A DNA stretch of 64,000 bases, from assembly GCF_000771745.2 (NCBI RefSeq), contig NZ_JPSL02000040.1, positions 310,001 through 374,000 of the forward strand, in the 5' to 3' direction. The stretch is from Thermus filiformis. GTDB lineage: Bacteria > Deinococcota > Deinococci > Deinococcales > Thermaceae. The notes under the pieces were generated by a model that did not search any database, had not been told where the DNA came from, and saw only the letters and a program-made list of their open reading frames with translations. Positions 50,719-59,101 of the stretch are shown here, piece by piece. The translations under genes and the position numbers were made by a program. Within the stretch, counting starts at the first letter, position 1. Each line of letters opens with the position of its first letter.

Positions 50719-53212
50719 ACTCGTCCTCCAGACTGGACACGTCCCCGGGGTCCAGGCCCATAAGCTGGGCCTTCAGGAGCCGCCGAAGGATCTTGCCGCT
50801 TTTGGTCCGGGGGAGGCTTGGGACAAACTCCACCCGCTTCGCCCTGGCCAAGGGCCCCAGCTGGGCCATGAGGTGGAGGCGGAGCTTCTCCGCCAGGAGG
50901 GGCTTGACCTCCTCGGGGAGCTCCCGCCGGGGCACCACGAAAAGGACCACCTCCTCCCCCTCCTCCCCCGGCACCCCCACCGCGGCCGCCTCCGCCACCT
51001 GGGGGTGGGTGAGGAGGGCGCTTTCCAGCTCCGCGGTGCCGAAGCGGTGCTCCCCCAGCTTGATCTCCTCGTCGCTCCGGCCCAGGAGGCGGAAGTACCC
51101 CTCCTCGTCCATCTCCGCCAGGTCCCCGGTCCAGTAGACCCCCCCTTGGAAGAGGGGGCGGCCGTCCAGGAAGCTTTGGGCCATGGAGGGGAAGGGGCGG
51201 AGGAGGACCAGGTGCCCCTTTTCCCCGGGGGGGAGGACCTGGCCCAGGCCGTCCACCACCCGGGCCTCCACCCCCGGCAGGGGGACCCCCGCGTACCCCG
51301 GCTTCAGGGGAAGGGTGAGGGGGGTGCCGAGGGCGGGGGCCCCCAGCTCCGTCTGCCACCAGTGGTCCACGGTGTGGGCCAGGTGGGCCCGGCTCCAGAG
51401 GAGGACCTCAGGGGCCAGGTGCTCCCCCACGCTGTAGACGAGCCTAAGCCGGGTGGGCCGGGCCTCCCCGCTTTGCCTGAGGGCCCTGAGGAAGGTGGGG
51501 CTCGTGAGGAGGACGTCCACCCCCAAGGCGCGCATCCTCTGGTAGAAGGCGGCGGGGCTCGGGTGGTCGGGCCGGTCCTCCGAGAGGAAGACGGTCCCCC
51601 CCAGAAGGAGGGGGGCGTAGAGGCCGAAGGAGTGGCCCACGATCCAGGAGAGGTCGGCGGTGGTGTGGAAGACCTCCCCCGGCTTCAGGTCGTAGAAGTG
51701 GCGGAGGTGCCAGCTCACCCCCACCATGTACCCCCCGTGGACGTGGACCACCCCCTTGGGCTTTCCCGTGGAGCCGGAGGTGTAGAGGGCGAAGAGGGGG
51801 TGGTTGGCCGGCACGGGCTCGGGGTCCAGGGGCGGGCCCTCCAGGGCCTCCTCTAGGAACTCGCTCGAGCTCCGGCGGTGCCAGAGGACGGGGAGGTCCA
51901 GGCCCCGGGTGGCCTCCTCCACCACGGGCCGCAAGGGGACGGGCTGGCCCCGGCGGAAGTAGGCGTCCGCCGCCACCAGAAGCCGGGGCTTGAGGTCTAA
52001 AAGCCGCTCCCGCAAGGGGACCGCCCCCAGGCCCACGGGCAGGGCCACGTGGACCGCTCCCAGCCGGGCCAGGGCCAGGAGGGTGAGGGCGGCCTCGAGG
52101 CCGGTGGGCAGGTAGACCGCCACCTTGTCCCCCGTTCGCACCCCCAGGGCCCTGAGCCTGCCCGCGAGCCGGGCGGAGAGCTCCTGGAGCTCCCCGTAGG
52201 TCCACTTCTCCAGCCGCCCCTCCCCGTCCAGGGTGATGAGGGCCACCTGGTTCCGCCGCTCGGGCAGGTGCCGGTCCAGGGCGTTCAGGGCGATGTTCGT
52301 CCGCCCCCCGGCGAACCAGCCCCCCTCCTGGGAGAAGACCTCCCGCCACTTTTCTGTCCAGACGAAGCCCTCGGCCCACGCCCCCCAGAACCCCTCCGGG
52401 TCCCTCAGGCTTTCCCGGTAGGCCCGGGGGTAGTCCGGGAGGTTGGCCTGGGTCCTCAGGGGTTCCGGGGGCTCCAGGACCAAGGAGGGGGCCGGGGCGG
52501 GCAGGGAGGGGGGTTTTGGGGGCGGGGTGGGGGCGGGGAGGTGGGGGGCCACCCGGGCCACCTCGGAGAGGGCCCGGGCCAACCGGGTGAAGGCGAAGGG
52601 GAAGCGGCGGCTGGGGATGACCACCCCCAGGGCCCCCAGAAGCTCCCCTCGAGGCCCGAACAGGGGGGCGGCCAGGCCGGAGAGGCCGAGGGCGTACTCC
52701 TCCATCTCCACCGCCAGGCCGCTCTCCCGCACCCGGGCCAGCTCCTCCTCCAGGGCTAAGGGGTCGGTGAGGGTGTAGGGGGTGCGGGGGGCCAGGGGCC
52801 CCGGGGCCCGGGCCCCGAAGGCCAGGAGGACCTTCCCCAGGGCCAGGGCGTGCCACTCCGGGGGCAGGGCCTCCCCCAGAGGGTGGGGCTGGCCTTGGCG
52901 GCCCCGGGTGAGGAGGGTGGGCCCCTCGGGGCCCAGGAGGACCAGGTAGCAGCGCTCCCGGGTCCTCAGGTAGAGCTCCTCCAGGGCCTCCTCCAGCCCG
53001 GTCTCCCGGGCCTGGGCCAGCCTGGGCCGGTAGCCCCGCTCGGTCTTCTCCGCGAAGCCCTCCTCCACCAGGCTGTTGAGCAAGGCGTAGGCGGTGGTCA
53101 GGCTCTTGCCCAAAAGCCGGGCCACCTCCTGGGCCACCACCCCCTCGGGGTGGGCCATCAGGTAGGCCAGGACCTTCAGGGCTTGCTGGGCGGTGGAGAG
53201 GCGCCGGGGCAT
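50699..53212 (-). CDS. IclR-type regulator fused to acyl-CoA synthetase
   Basis: Encodes 837 residues in one uninterrupted frame. Residues 1-62 are an IclR winged helix ([12 protein letters not shown] to EKTERGYRP). Residues 75-225 are a full IclR effector domain ([35 protein letters not shown]). A Pro-rich linker spans 226-248, and an acetyl-CoA-synthetase-like enzyme spans 249-837. The enzyme keeps [10 protein letters not shown] (478-487), WWQTE (618-622), TGD (695-697) and catalytic K807. SVGEHL and KLGEHRFG deviate from SVGEP and xxGHRxG. It probably senses short-chain acyl metabolites and controls the neighbouring genes. I do not know of this architecture as a described family. Confidence 0.88.
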   Translation of the reverse strand: MPRRLSTAQQALKVLAYLMAHPEGVVAQEVARLLGKSLTTAYALLNSLVEEGFAEKTERGYRPRLAQARETGLEEALEELYLRTRERCYLVLLGPEGPTLLTRGRQGQPHPLGEALPPEWHALALGKVLLAFGARAPGPLAPRTPYTLTDPLALEEELARVRESGLAVEMEEYALGLSGLAAPLFGPRGELLGALGVVIPSRRFPFAFTRLARALSEVARVAPHLPAPTPPPKPPSLPAPAPSLVLEPPEPLRTQANLPDYPRAYRESLRDPEGFWGAWAEGFVWTEKWREVFSQEGGWFAGGRTNIALNALDRHLPERRNQVALITLDGEGRLEKWTYGELQELSARLAGRLRALGVRTGDKVAVYLPTGLEAALTLLALARLGAVHVALPVGLGAVPLRERLLDLKPRLLVAADAYFRRGQPVPLRPVVEEATRGLDLPVLWHRRSSSEFLEEALEGPPLDPEPVPANHPLFALYTSGSTGKPKGVVHVHGGYMVGVSWHLRHFYDLKPGEVFHTTADLSWIVGHSFGLYAPLLLGGTVFLSEDRPDHPSPAAFYQRMRALGVDVLLTSPTFLRALRQSGEARPTRLRLVYSVGEHLAPEVLLWSRAHLAHTVDHWWQTELGAPALGTPLTLPLKPGYAGVPLPGVEARVVDGLGQVLPPGEKGHLVLLRPFPSMAQSFLDGRPLFQGGVYWTGDLAEMDEEGYFRLLGRSDEEIKLGEHRFGTAELESALLTHPQVAEAAAVGVPGEEGEEVVLFVVPRRELPEEVKPLLAEKLRLHLMAQLGPLARAKRVEFVPSLPRTKSGKILRRLLKAQLMGLDPGDVSSLEDEYGGKTS

Positions 53213-53223
53213 CTTTATACGGC

Positions 53224-53252
53224 ATTTTGCCGGGAGGGCTTGGGGGCGTCAA
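53224..53252 (-). promoter_or_regulatory. Promoter of the IclR-synthetase fusion gene
   Basis: TTGACG (53252-53247), a 17-nt spacer and CAAAAT (53229-53224) on the minus strand lie 11 nt before the ATG. The -35 is preceded by TTTC as in the acsA and symporter promoters. A TATAAA closer to the ATG leaves only one base and is unlikely to be the working -10. Confidence 0.6.
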
Positions 53253-53273
53253 GAAAGGAGGGGTTTTTCGGTA

Positions 53274-53323
53274 TGCGCAAAAGGCCGGGATTTCTTGACC
53301 CGGCCTCCCCCTCCCCCTAGGCT
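53274..53323 (+). promoter_or_regulatory. acsA promoter with upstream TGCGCA box
   Basis: TGCGCA (53274-53279), 15 nt ending GGGATTTC, TTGACC (53295-53300), 17 nt, TAGGCT (53318-53323). A good AAGGAGG lies before the ATG at 53343. The box and spacing are identical to those of the symporter operon promoter at 48598-48648. Confidence 0.8.
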
Positions 53324-53342
53324 AGACCCTAAGGAGGGAGTC

Positions 53343-55292
53343 ATGCAGGAGAGGATAGAGGCGCTTCTGAAGGAGGAGCGGGTCTTTTACCCCAGCGAGG
53401 AGTTCAAGAGGCAGGCCCACATCAAGAGCGAGGAGGAGTACGAGCGGCTCTACCGGGAAAGCCTCGAGGACCCCGAGGGGTTCTGGGGCCGGGTGGCCTC
53501 GGAGCTCCACTGGTTTGAGCCCCCTAAGAAGGTCCTCGAGGGGGACCTGCCCCACCCCAAGTGGTTCGTGGGCGGGCGGCTCAACCTCTCCTACAACGCC
53601 CTGGACCGGCACGTCCAGACCTGGCGGCGCAACAAGGCGGCCCTCATCTGGGAAGGGGAGCCGGGGGAGGAGCGGGTCCTCACCTACTACGACCTCTGGC
53701 GGGAGGTGCAGCGTTTCGCCAACGTCCTGAAGCGCCTGGGGGTCAGGAAGGGCGACCGGGTCACCATCTACCTCCCCATGATTCCCGAGGCGGTTATCGC
53801 CATGCTGGCCACCGTGCGCATCGGGGCGGTCCACTCCGTGGTCTTCGGCGGCTTCTCGGCGAGCGCCTTGGCGGAGCGGATCAAGGACGCGGAGGCCAAG
53901 GTGCTCATCACCGCGGACGGGGGGTACCGCCGGGGCGGGATCGTCCCCCTGAAGCAGAACGCGGACGAGGCGCTCCAGGACGCCCCCAGCGTCCAGCACG
54001 TGGTGGTGGTGCGGCGGACCGGGGAGGAGGTGCCCATGCTCCCGGGCCGGGACCACTGGTGGCACGAGCTCATGGAGGCCGCCTCGGACCGCTGCGAGGC
54101 CGAGCCCATGGAGGCGGAGGAGCCCCTTTTCATCCTCTACACCTCCGGCTCCACCGGGAAGCCCAAGGGGGTCCTGCACACCACCGGGGGCTACGGGGTC
54201 TACACCTACTACACCACCAAGCTGATCTTTGACCTCAAGGACGAGGACGTCTACTGGTGCACCGCGGACGTGGGCTGGATCACCGGCCACTCCTACATCG
54301 TCTACGGCCCCCTCATGAACGGGGCCACGGTGGTGATGTACGAGGGGGCCCCCAACTGGCCCGAGCCCGACCGGTTCTGGCGCATCGTGGACAAGTACGG
54401 GGTGACCATCCTCTACACCGCCCCCACCGCCATCCGGAGCTTCATGAAGTGGGGGGAGCAGTGGCCGCTTAAACACCGCCTGGACTCCTTGAGGCTTCTT
54501 GGGAGCGTGGGCGAGCCCATCAACCCCGAGGCCTGGCTCTGGTACTACCGGGTGATCGGGAAGGGGCGCTGCCCCATCGTGGACACCTGGTGGCAGACGG
54601 AGACCGGCGGCATCATGATCACCACCCTGCCCGGGGTGCACCCCATGAAGCCCGGGCACGCGGGCAAGCCCTTCTTCGGGGTCAAGCCCGAGATCTTGGA
54701 TGCGGAGGGGAAGCCGGTCCAAAACCCCGAGGAGGGCGGCCACCTGGTGATTGAAAGGCCCTGGCCCAGCATGCTCCGCACCGTCTGGGGCGACCCGGAC
54801 CGGTTCATCAAGCAGTACTTCAGCCAGCACCCTGGCAAGTACTTCACCGGGGACGGGGCCAAGCGCGACGCGGACGGGTACTACATGATCCTGGGCCGGG
54901 TGGACGACGTTTTGAACGTGGCCGGGCACCGCCTGGGCACCATGGAGCTCGAGTCCGCCCTGGTGGCCCACCCCGCGGTGGCCGAGGCGGCGGTGGTGGG
55001 CAGGCCCGACCCCATCAAGGGCGAGGCCATCGTGGCCTTCGTGACCCTGAAGGAGGGGTTCGCCCCCTCGGACGCCCTCAAGGACGAGCTCAAGGCCCAC
55101 GTGGCCAAGCTGATCGGCCCCATCGCCCGTCCCGACGAGGTCCGCTTCACGGACGCCCTGCCCAAGACCCGCTCCGGCAAGATCATGCGCCGCCTCCTGC
55201 GCCAGATCGCCGCCGGGGAGCAGGAGATCAAGGGGGACACCTCCACCCTCGAGGACCAGAGGGTGGTGGAGAAGCTCAAGGAGGGGGCTTGA
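53343..55292 (+). CDS. acsA: Acetyl-CoA synthetase AcsA
   Basis: Encodes 649 residues, the standard length. Motifs: [12 protein letters not shown] near 283, [13 protein letters not shown] near 330, [13 protein letters not shown] near 385, [10 protein letters not shown] near 413, [23 protein letters not shown] near 518 and [10 protein letters not shown] (Lys near 610, also the usual acetylation site). The acetate-pocket residues (WITG, SVGEP, WWQT) are canonical. It makes acetyl-CoA from acetate, ATP and CoA. The ATG at 53343 is chosen because it follows AAGGAGG and the promoter. Confidence 0.97.
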   Translation: MQERIEALLKEERVFYPSEEFKRQAHIKSEEEYERLYRESLEDPEGFWGRVASELHWFEPPKKVLEGDLPHPKWFVGGRLNLSYNALDRHVQTWRRNKAALIWEGEPGEERVLTYYDLWREVQRFANVLKRLGVRKGDRVTIYLPMIPEAVIAMLATVRIGAVHSVVFGGFSASALAERIKDAEAKVLITADGGYRRGGIVPLKQNADEALQDAPSVQHVVVVRRTGEEVPMLPGRDHWWHELMEAASDRCEAEPMEAEEPLFILYTSGSTGKPKGVLHTTGGYGVYTYYTTKLIFDLKDEDVYWCTADVGWITGHSYIVYGPLMNGATVVMYEGAPNWPEPDRFWRIVDKYGVTILYTAPTAIRSFMKWGEQWPLKHRLDSLRLLGSVGEPINPEAWLWYYRVIGKGRCPIVDTWWQTETGGIMITTLPGVHPMKPGHAGKPFFGVKPEILDAEGKPVQNPEEGGHLVIERPWPSMLRTVWGDPDRFIKQYFSQHPGKYFTGDGAKRDADGYYMILGRVDDVLNVAGHRLGTMELESALVAHPAVAEAAVVGRPDPIKGEAIVAFVTLKEGFAPSDALKDELKAHVAKLIGPIARPDEVRFTDALPKTRSGKIMRRLLRQIAAGEQEIKGDTSTLEDQRVVEKLKEGA

Positions 55293-55297
55293 GGGGA

Positions 55298-55361
55298 ATG
55301 AGGCGGTGAAGCGATGAAGCGGTGAAGCGATGAAGCGATGAGGCGGTGAAGCGGTGGAGGC
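55298..55361. repeat. 8-bp tandem repeat array (RTGARGCG)
   Basis: Seven consecutive units of ATGAAGCG/GTGAAGCG, two of them ATGAGGCG, run from 55298 to 55353. A decayed eighth unit ends at 55361. The array starts 5 bp after the acsA stop. It is not coding on either strand as far as I can see. Confidence 0.85.
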
Positions 55362-55405
55362 CGAACGCTGAACGCTGAACGACGAAGGCCGGACGCCGAA
55401 CGCGA

Positions 55406-55445
55406 AACGCCGAACGCCTGGGTCTTTCACTAGGCGTTCGGCGTT
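55406..55445 (+). terminator. 14-bp stem hairpin in the CGCCGAACGC-rich region
   Basis: Perfect arms AACGCCGAACGCCT (55406-55419) and AGGCGTTCGGCGTT (55432-55445) with a 12-nt loop containing TCTTTCAC. Direct repeats of GAACGCTGAACGC and GACGCCGAACGC precede it. It may terminate acsA, but it also looks like a mobile-element relic. Confidence 0.55.
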
Positions 55446-55459
55446 AGGCGTTTAGCGTC

Positions 55460-55563
55460 ATACCCTTTTCTGCCGTTTCCTTCGCATATGCGGCTCCGTC
55501 GGGAGGCTTGGGAAAGGCCTTACCGGGGCCCCCAGCTTGGCGCAAGCCAAGCTGGGGTGGTAT
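55460..55563. repeat. Palindromic element copy F (full length, 104 bp)
   Basis: Ends are ATACC (55460-55464) and GGTAT (55559-55563). It contains the CGCATATGCG palindrome and the CCCCCAGCTTGGC-gcaa-GCCAAGCTGGGG hairpin. It lies between convergent acsA and the SnoaL-like gene. Confidence 0.9.
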
Positions 55564-55574
55564 TAGACGGGGGT

Positions 55575-55961
55575 TCAACCCGCCGGGCTCTTGTGCACGT
55601 GGACCACCTTCCATCCCTCGGGGAAGCGCACCGCCACCCGGCTCTCGTTCACCGCCCGGTGCTCCAGCCCCCCTTCGCCCTCGAGGGTGAGGAGGAGGGT
55701 GTAGCTGAAGATGGCCACCTCCCCGTAGCGCTGGAGCCGCTTCTCCAGGAGGTCCAGCCGGTAGGGCCTTCCCCCGGTGGCCCAGCGCTTCTCCACCATG
55801 AAGCGGTGGAAGGGAAGCCCGTCCAGCCGGTGGGGGGTGACGAACCACTCGTAGAGGGAGAGCTCCTCGTGGGTGGTGGCCTGGTAGGTGGCCCAGTCCC
55901 CCTCGTAGATGCTCTTAAGGTGTTTCTCCAAAAAGTCCCAAAGCTCGGCTTCGCCTTCCAT
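55575..55961 (-). CDS. SnoaL/NTF2-like small protein
   Basis: Encodes 128 residues resembling the NTF2-like CaMKII-association/DUF4440 group: EAELWDFLEKHLKSIYEGDWATYQATTHEELSLYEW, then a beta-rich half ending SRVAVRFPEGWKVVHVHKS. Such proteins are small ligand-binding or isomerase-like domains. The role here is unknown. It starts 9 bp after the methylmalonyl-CoA mutase stop and is probably in its operon. Confidence 0.8.
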   Translation of the reverse strand: MEGEAELWDFLEKHLKSIYEGDWATYQATTHEELSLYEWFVTPHRLDGLPFHRFMVEKRWATGGRPYRLDLLEKRLQRYGEVAIFSYTLLLTLEGEGGLEHRAVNESRVAVRFPEGWKVVHVHKSPAG

Positions 55962-55970
55962 GGGCTCCTC

Positions 55971-57515
55971 CTAGCGGGGGGGCTGGTACTCCCCCCACTC
56001 CTCCCGCAGCACGCCGCAGACCTCCCCCAGGGTGGCCCGGCGGCGGAAGGCCTCCAGCACGTAAGGGAAGAGGTTCTCCTGGCCCCTGGCCGCCCGGCGC
56101 AGCTCTTCCAGACCGATCCGGACGCTTTCCCCGTCCCGCTCCTTTTTGAAGCGGGCGAGCTCCTGCTTCCGCTTCTCGTGGAGCTCGGGGTCAATCCGCT
56201 GCACGGGGACGGGCTCGTTGAGGGGGCTATTGGGGTCAAAGAAGCGGTTCACCCCCACGATGATGCGCTTTTCCTCCTCCACCTCCTTCTGGAACCGCCA
56301 GGCGGACTCCTCGATCGCCCGTTGGAAGTAGCCCGCCTCCACCGCCGCCACCGCGCCCCCCAGGGCGTCTATCTCGGCGATGAGCCTCTCTGCCTCCTTC
56401 TCCAGCTCCTCCGTGAGGTGCTCCACGTAGAAGCTCCCCCCCAGAGGGTCCACCGCCCGGGTGACCCCGCTCTCGTAGGCCAGGATCTGCTGGGTGCGCA
56501 GGGCGAGGAGGGCGCTCTTCTCCGTGGGCAGGCCCAGGGCCTCGTCGTAGGCGTTGGTGTGGAGGCTCTGCGTCCCCCCGAGCACCGCCGCCAGGGCCTG
56601 GTAGGCGGTGCGCACCACGTTGTTCAGGGGCTCCTGGGCGGTGAGGGTGGACCCGCCGGTCTGGGTGTGGAAGCGGAGCATCCAGCTTTTGGGGTCCTTG
56701 GCCCCGAACTCCTCCCGCATGATCCGGGCCCATAGCCTCCGGGCCGCCCGGAACTTGGCCGCCTCCTCAAAGATGTCGCCGTGGGCGGCGAAGAAGAAGC
56801 TGAGCCTGGGGGCGAAGGCGTCCACCTCGAGCCCCCGCTCCAGGGCCGCCCGCACGTAGGCCTTCCCGTCCGCCAGGGTGAAGGCGATCTCCTGGGCCGC
56901 CGTGGAGCCCGCCTCGCGGATGTGGTAACCGGAGATGCTGATCGTGTTCCACCGGGGGACGTGCTGGGCGCAGAACTCAAAGATGTCGGTGACCAGGCGC
57001 ATGGAGGGGCCCGGAGGATAGATGTAGGTGCCCCGGGCGAAGTACTCCTTGAGGATGTCGTTCTGCACCGTTCCCGAGACCTTGTCCCAGGGTACGCCCT
57101 GTTCCTCGGCCACCAAGAGGTAGAGGGCGAGGAGCATCATGGCCGGGGCGTTGATGGTCATGCTGGTGGAGACCCGGTCCAGGGGGATGCCCTGGAAGAG
57201 GCGGCGCATGTCCTCGAGGGTGGCGATGGACACCCCCACCCGCCCCACCTCCCCCACGCTCATGGGGTGGTCCGGGTCCAGGCCCAGCTGGGTGGGGAGG
57301 TCAAAGGCCACGGAGAGCCCGGTCTGGCCTTGGGAGAGGAGGTATCGGTAGCGGGCGTTGGACTCCTCGGCGGTGGAGAAGCCCGCGTACTGGCGCATGG
57401 TCCAGAGCCGGTCCAGGTACATCCGGGGGTAGATGCCCCGGGTAAAGGGGTACTCTCCCGGCCGGCCCAGCTTCTTCTGGTACTCCGGGGGCAGGGACTC
57501 AAACAGGCCCTCCAT
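55971..57515 (-). CDS. Methylmalonyl-CoA mutase large (catalytic) subunit
   Basis: Encodes 514 residues: the TIM-barrel substrate-binding half only. The C-terminal B12-binding domain is absent and must be encoded elsewhere. Motifs: [71 protein letters not shown] and TDEALGLP-like [12 protein letters not shown]. It converts methylmalonyl-CoA to succinyl-CoA in propionate use. The start at 57515 is 6 nt after TATAAA, giving a leaderless mRNA. ICM-type mutases are a less likely alternative. Confidence 0.9.
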   Translation of the reverse strand: MEGLFESLPPEYQKKLGRPGEYPFTRGIYPRMYLDRLWTMRQYAGFSTAEESNARYRYLLSQGQTGLSVAFDLPTQLGLDPDHPMSVGEVGRVGVSIATLEDMRRLFQGIPLDRVSTSMTINAPAMMLLALYLLVAEEQGVPWDKVSGTVQNDILKEYFARGTYIYPPGPSMRLVTDIFEFCAQHVPRWNTISISGYHIREAGSTAAQEIAFTLADGKAYVRAALERGLEVDAFAPRLSFFFAAHGDIFEEAAKFRAARRLWARIMREEFGAKDPKSWMLRFHTQTGGSTLTAQEPLNNVVRTAYQALAAVLGGTQSLHTNAYDEALGLPTEKSALLALRTQQILAYESGVTRAVDPLGGSFYVEHLTEELEKEAERLIAEIDALGGAVAAVEAGYFQRAIEESAWRFQKEVEEEKRIIVGVNRFFDPNSPLNEPVPVQRIDPELHEKRKQELARFKKERDGESVRIGLEELRRAARGQENLFPYVLEAFRRRATLGEVCGVLREEWGEYQPPR

Positions 57516-57521
57516 ACCGCA

Positions 57522-57527
57522 TTTATA
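57522..57527 (-). promoter_or_regulatory. -10 TATAAA of the mutase gene
   Basis: TATAAA ends 6 nt before the ATG at 57515. It overlaps the stop TAA of a 41-codon upstream reading frame. Confidence 0.6.
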
Positions 57528-57648
57528 CCAGAAGGCGAAGGAGGAGGACCGCCAGGACGAGGAGGCCAAGGACCGCCAGGACCGGCGGGAGGATCAGGCT
57601 GTAGGCGGCCAGGATCATGGCCAGGAGGTCTTTCCAGTCCGGCCTCAC
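57523..57648 (-). CDS. 41-aa single-span membrane microprotein
   Basis: GTG start, 41 codons, TAA stop. The N terminus is charged ([10 protein letters not shown]), followed by one long hydrophobic helix (about 11-40, rich in Leu, Val, Ala, with Pro-Pro in the middle). A TAGGCT -10 (57660-57655) ends exactly 6 nt before the GTG, the same spacing as the leaderless genes here. Its stop overlaps the -10 of the mutase gene. Short hydrophobic frames arise by chance in GC-rich DNA, so this is plausible but unproven. Confidence 0.5.
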   Translation of the reverse strand: MRPDWKDLLAMILAAYSLILPPVLAVLGLLVLAVLLLRLLV

Positions 57649-57744
57649 CCTTCCAGCCTAAGCCCCCTCCTAAGGCTTCGCAACCCCGGCTGAGCCCGGC
57701 GGGACACCTGGGATTTCCCCCTTCCCGAGGCGATGCTTCCCATA

Positions 57745-57774
57745 TTGAAACCCTAGGGGGGCGTGGCGTAGCAT
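57745..57774 (+). promoter_or_regulatory. Promoter of the HxlR-minDE operon
   Basis: TTGAAA (57745-57750), an 18-nt spacer and TAGCAT (57769-57774), which ends 6 nt before the ATG at 57781. Leaderless. Confidence 0.65.
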
Positions 57775-57780
57775 GGGCCC

Positions 57781-58077
57781 ATGCCTCCTTCGCGACTTTC
57801 CCGCAAGGTCCTGAGGGTGGTCTCCCGCCGGGGCTCCTTTGAGGTTCTGGCCGCCTTGGCCCAGGGGCCGGTGCGCTTCTCCGACCTCGAGGCCCGGCTG
57901 GGCATGGCCCCGAGGACGCTCTCCGAGCGGCTCAGGGAGTTCGCCGCCTTGGGCCTCGTCCGCCGGGAGGCCTTTTCCGAGGTGCCGCCTCGGGTAGAAT
58001 ACGCCTTGACCCCTCGGGGGAGGAAGATTCTGGACTTCTTTGAGGCGATGGATTCGGTCCTGGAGGGAGAAGAGTGA
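57781..58077 (+). CDS. HxlR-family winged-helix regulator
   Basis: Encodes 98 residues: a DUF24/HxlR winged helix with FEVLAALAQGPVRFSDLEARLGMAPRTLSERLREFAALGLVRREAFSEVPPRVEYALTPRGRKI, a near-textbook match to the family pattern. It lacks the usual N-terminal Cys. It overlaps minD by 4 bp, so the regulator and the division-site genes are translated together. The signal and targets are unknown, but autoregulation of the operon is likely. Confidence 0.88.
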   Translation: MPPSRLSRKVLRVVSRRGSFEVLAALAQGPVRFSDLEARLGMAPRTLSERLREFAALGLVRREAFSEVPPRVEYALTPRGRKILDFFEAMDSVLEGEE

Positions 58078-58877
58078 AAGCCAAAGCGATCGTGGTGACC
58101 TCTGGAAAGGGCGGGGTGGGGAAGACCACCACCACCGCCAACCTGGGCGCGGCCCTCGCCAAGCTCGGGGAGAAGGTGGCGGTCATTGACGTGGACGTGG
58201 GGCTTCGCAACCTGGACGTGGTCATGGGCCTGGAGGGCCGGGTGGTCTTTGACCTCATCGACGTGCTCGAGGGGCGGGCCAAACCCCGCCAGGCCCTGAT
58301 CCGGGACAAGCGGGTGGAGAACCTTTACCTCCTGCCCGCCTCCCAGACCAAGGACAAGGAGGCTTTGGACCCGGAGGGGTTCCGGGCCCTCGTGGCCCAC
58401 CTCCTCTCGGAGGAGGGGTTTGACCGGGTCCTTATAGACTCCCCCGCGGGGATTGAGCGGGGCTTCCAGACCGCCGCCACCCCGGCCGAAGGGGCCTTGG
58501 TGGTGGTGAACCCCGAGGTCTCCAGCGTCCGCGACGCGGACCGGATCATCGGCCTTCTGGAGGCGCGGGAGATCCGGGAGAACTTCCTGGTGATCAACCG
58601 CCTGCGCCCCAAGATGGTGGCCAAGGGGGACATGCTCTCGGTGGAGGACGTGGTGGAGATCCTGGCCCTCAGGCCCATCGGCATCATCCCCGAGGACGAG
58701 AATGTCCTCATCTCCACCAACCAGGGCGAGCCCTTGGTCCTCAAGGGGACGAGCCCCGCCGCCTTGGCCTTCCTGGACACGGCCCGCAGGATCCGGGGGG
58801 AGGAGGTGCCCTTCCGGAGCCTCGAGGCCTCCCCGGGCTTTTTAGGCGTGCTCCGGCGCCTCTTCGGGGGTGGGTGA
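58074..58877 (+). CDS. minD: Septum site-determining ATPase MinD
   Basis: Encodes 267 residues from a GTG overlapping the HxlR gene. Deviant Walker A GKGGVGKTTTTANLG near 11, DVDVGLRNLDVVMGLE near 40, DSPAGIE near 122 and a C-terminal amphipathic helix (GFLGVLRRLFGGG) for membrane binding. It positions the division site with MinE and MinC. minC is not in this window. It overlaps minE by 4 bp. Confidence 0.96.
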   Translation: MKAKAIVVTSGKGGVGKTTTTANLGAALAKLGEKVAVIDVDVGLRNLDVVMGLEGRVVFDLIDVLEGRAKPRQALIRDKRVENLYLLPASQTKDKEALDPEGFRALVAHLLSEEGFDRVLIDSPAGIERGFQTAATPAEGALVVVNPEVSSVRDADRIIGLLEAREIRENFLVINRLRPKMVAKGDMLSVEDVVEILALRPIGIIPEDENVLISTNQGEPLVLKGTSPAALAFLDTARRIRGEEVPFRSLEASPGFLGVLRRLFGGG

Positions 58878-59101
58878 TGTGGTGGCGTAGGAAGAGCAAG
58901 GACAAGGCGAAGGAGAGGCTCAAGCTCGTTCTGGCCTACGACCGGGCGAGCCTTTCCCCGGGGCTGGTGGAGGCCCTGAAGCAGGACCTGCTCGAGGTCC
59001 TCAAGCGCTACTTCCCCGCCCACGAGGAGGGGCTTTCCGTGGCCCTGGAGGAGCGGGGGGGGCGGATGGTCCTCATCGCCGACATCCCCTTGCAAGGATG
59101 A
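58874..59101 (+). CDS. minE: Cell-division topological specificity factor MinE
   Basis: Encodes 75 residues: N-terminal amphipathic MinD-interacting region (WRRKSKDKAKERLKLVLAYDRASLSPGLVEALKQDLLEVLKRYF) and a C-terminal beta-strand (GGRMVLIADIPL). Slightly shorter than E. coli MinE. It stimulates MinD ATPase. Overlaps minD and rodA by 4 bp each. Confidence 0.93.
   Translation: MMWWRRKSKDKAKERLKLVLAYDRASLSPGLVEALKQDLLEVLKRYFPAHEEGLSVALEERGGRMVLIADIPLQG

Noticed and set aside
53212-53220. TATAAA next to the IclR-synthetase ATG as its -10
   Set aside because: It ends only one base before the ATG, too close for the 6-7 nt leaderless spacing. TTGACG-17-CAAAAT fits better.
55298-55361. CRISPR array
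   Set aside because: The units are 8 bp and contiguous, with no unique spacers. No cas genes are in the window.
53322-55430. Antisense open frame of about 700 codons opposite acsA
   Set aside because: Shadow of acsA with low-complexity translation. Its N-terminal part merely runs through the 8-bp repeat array.
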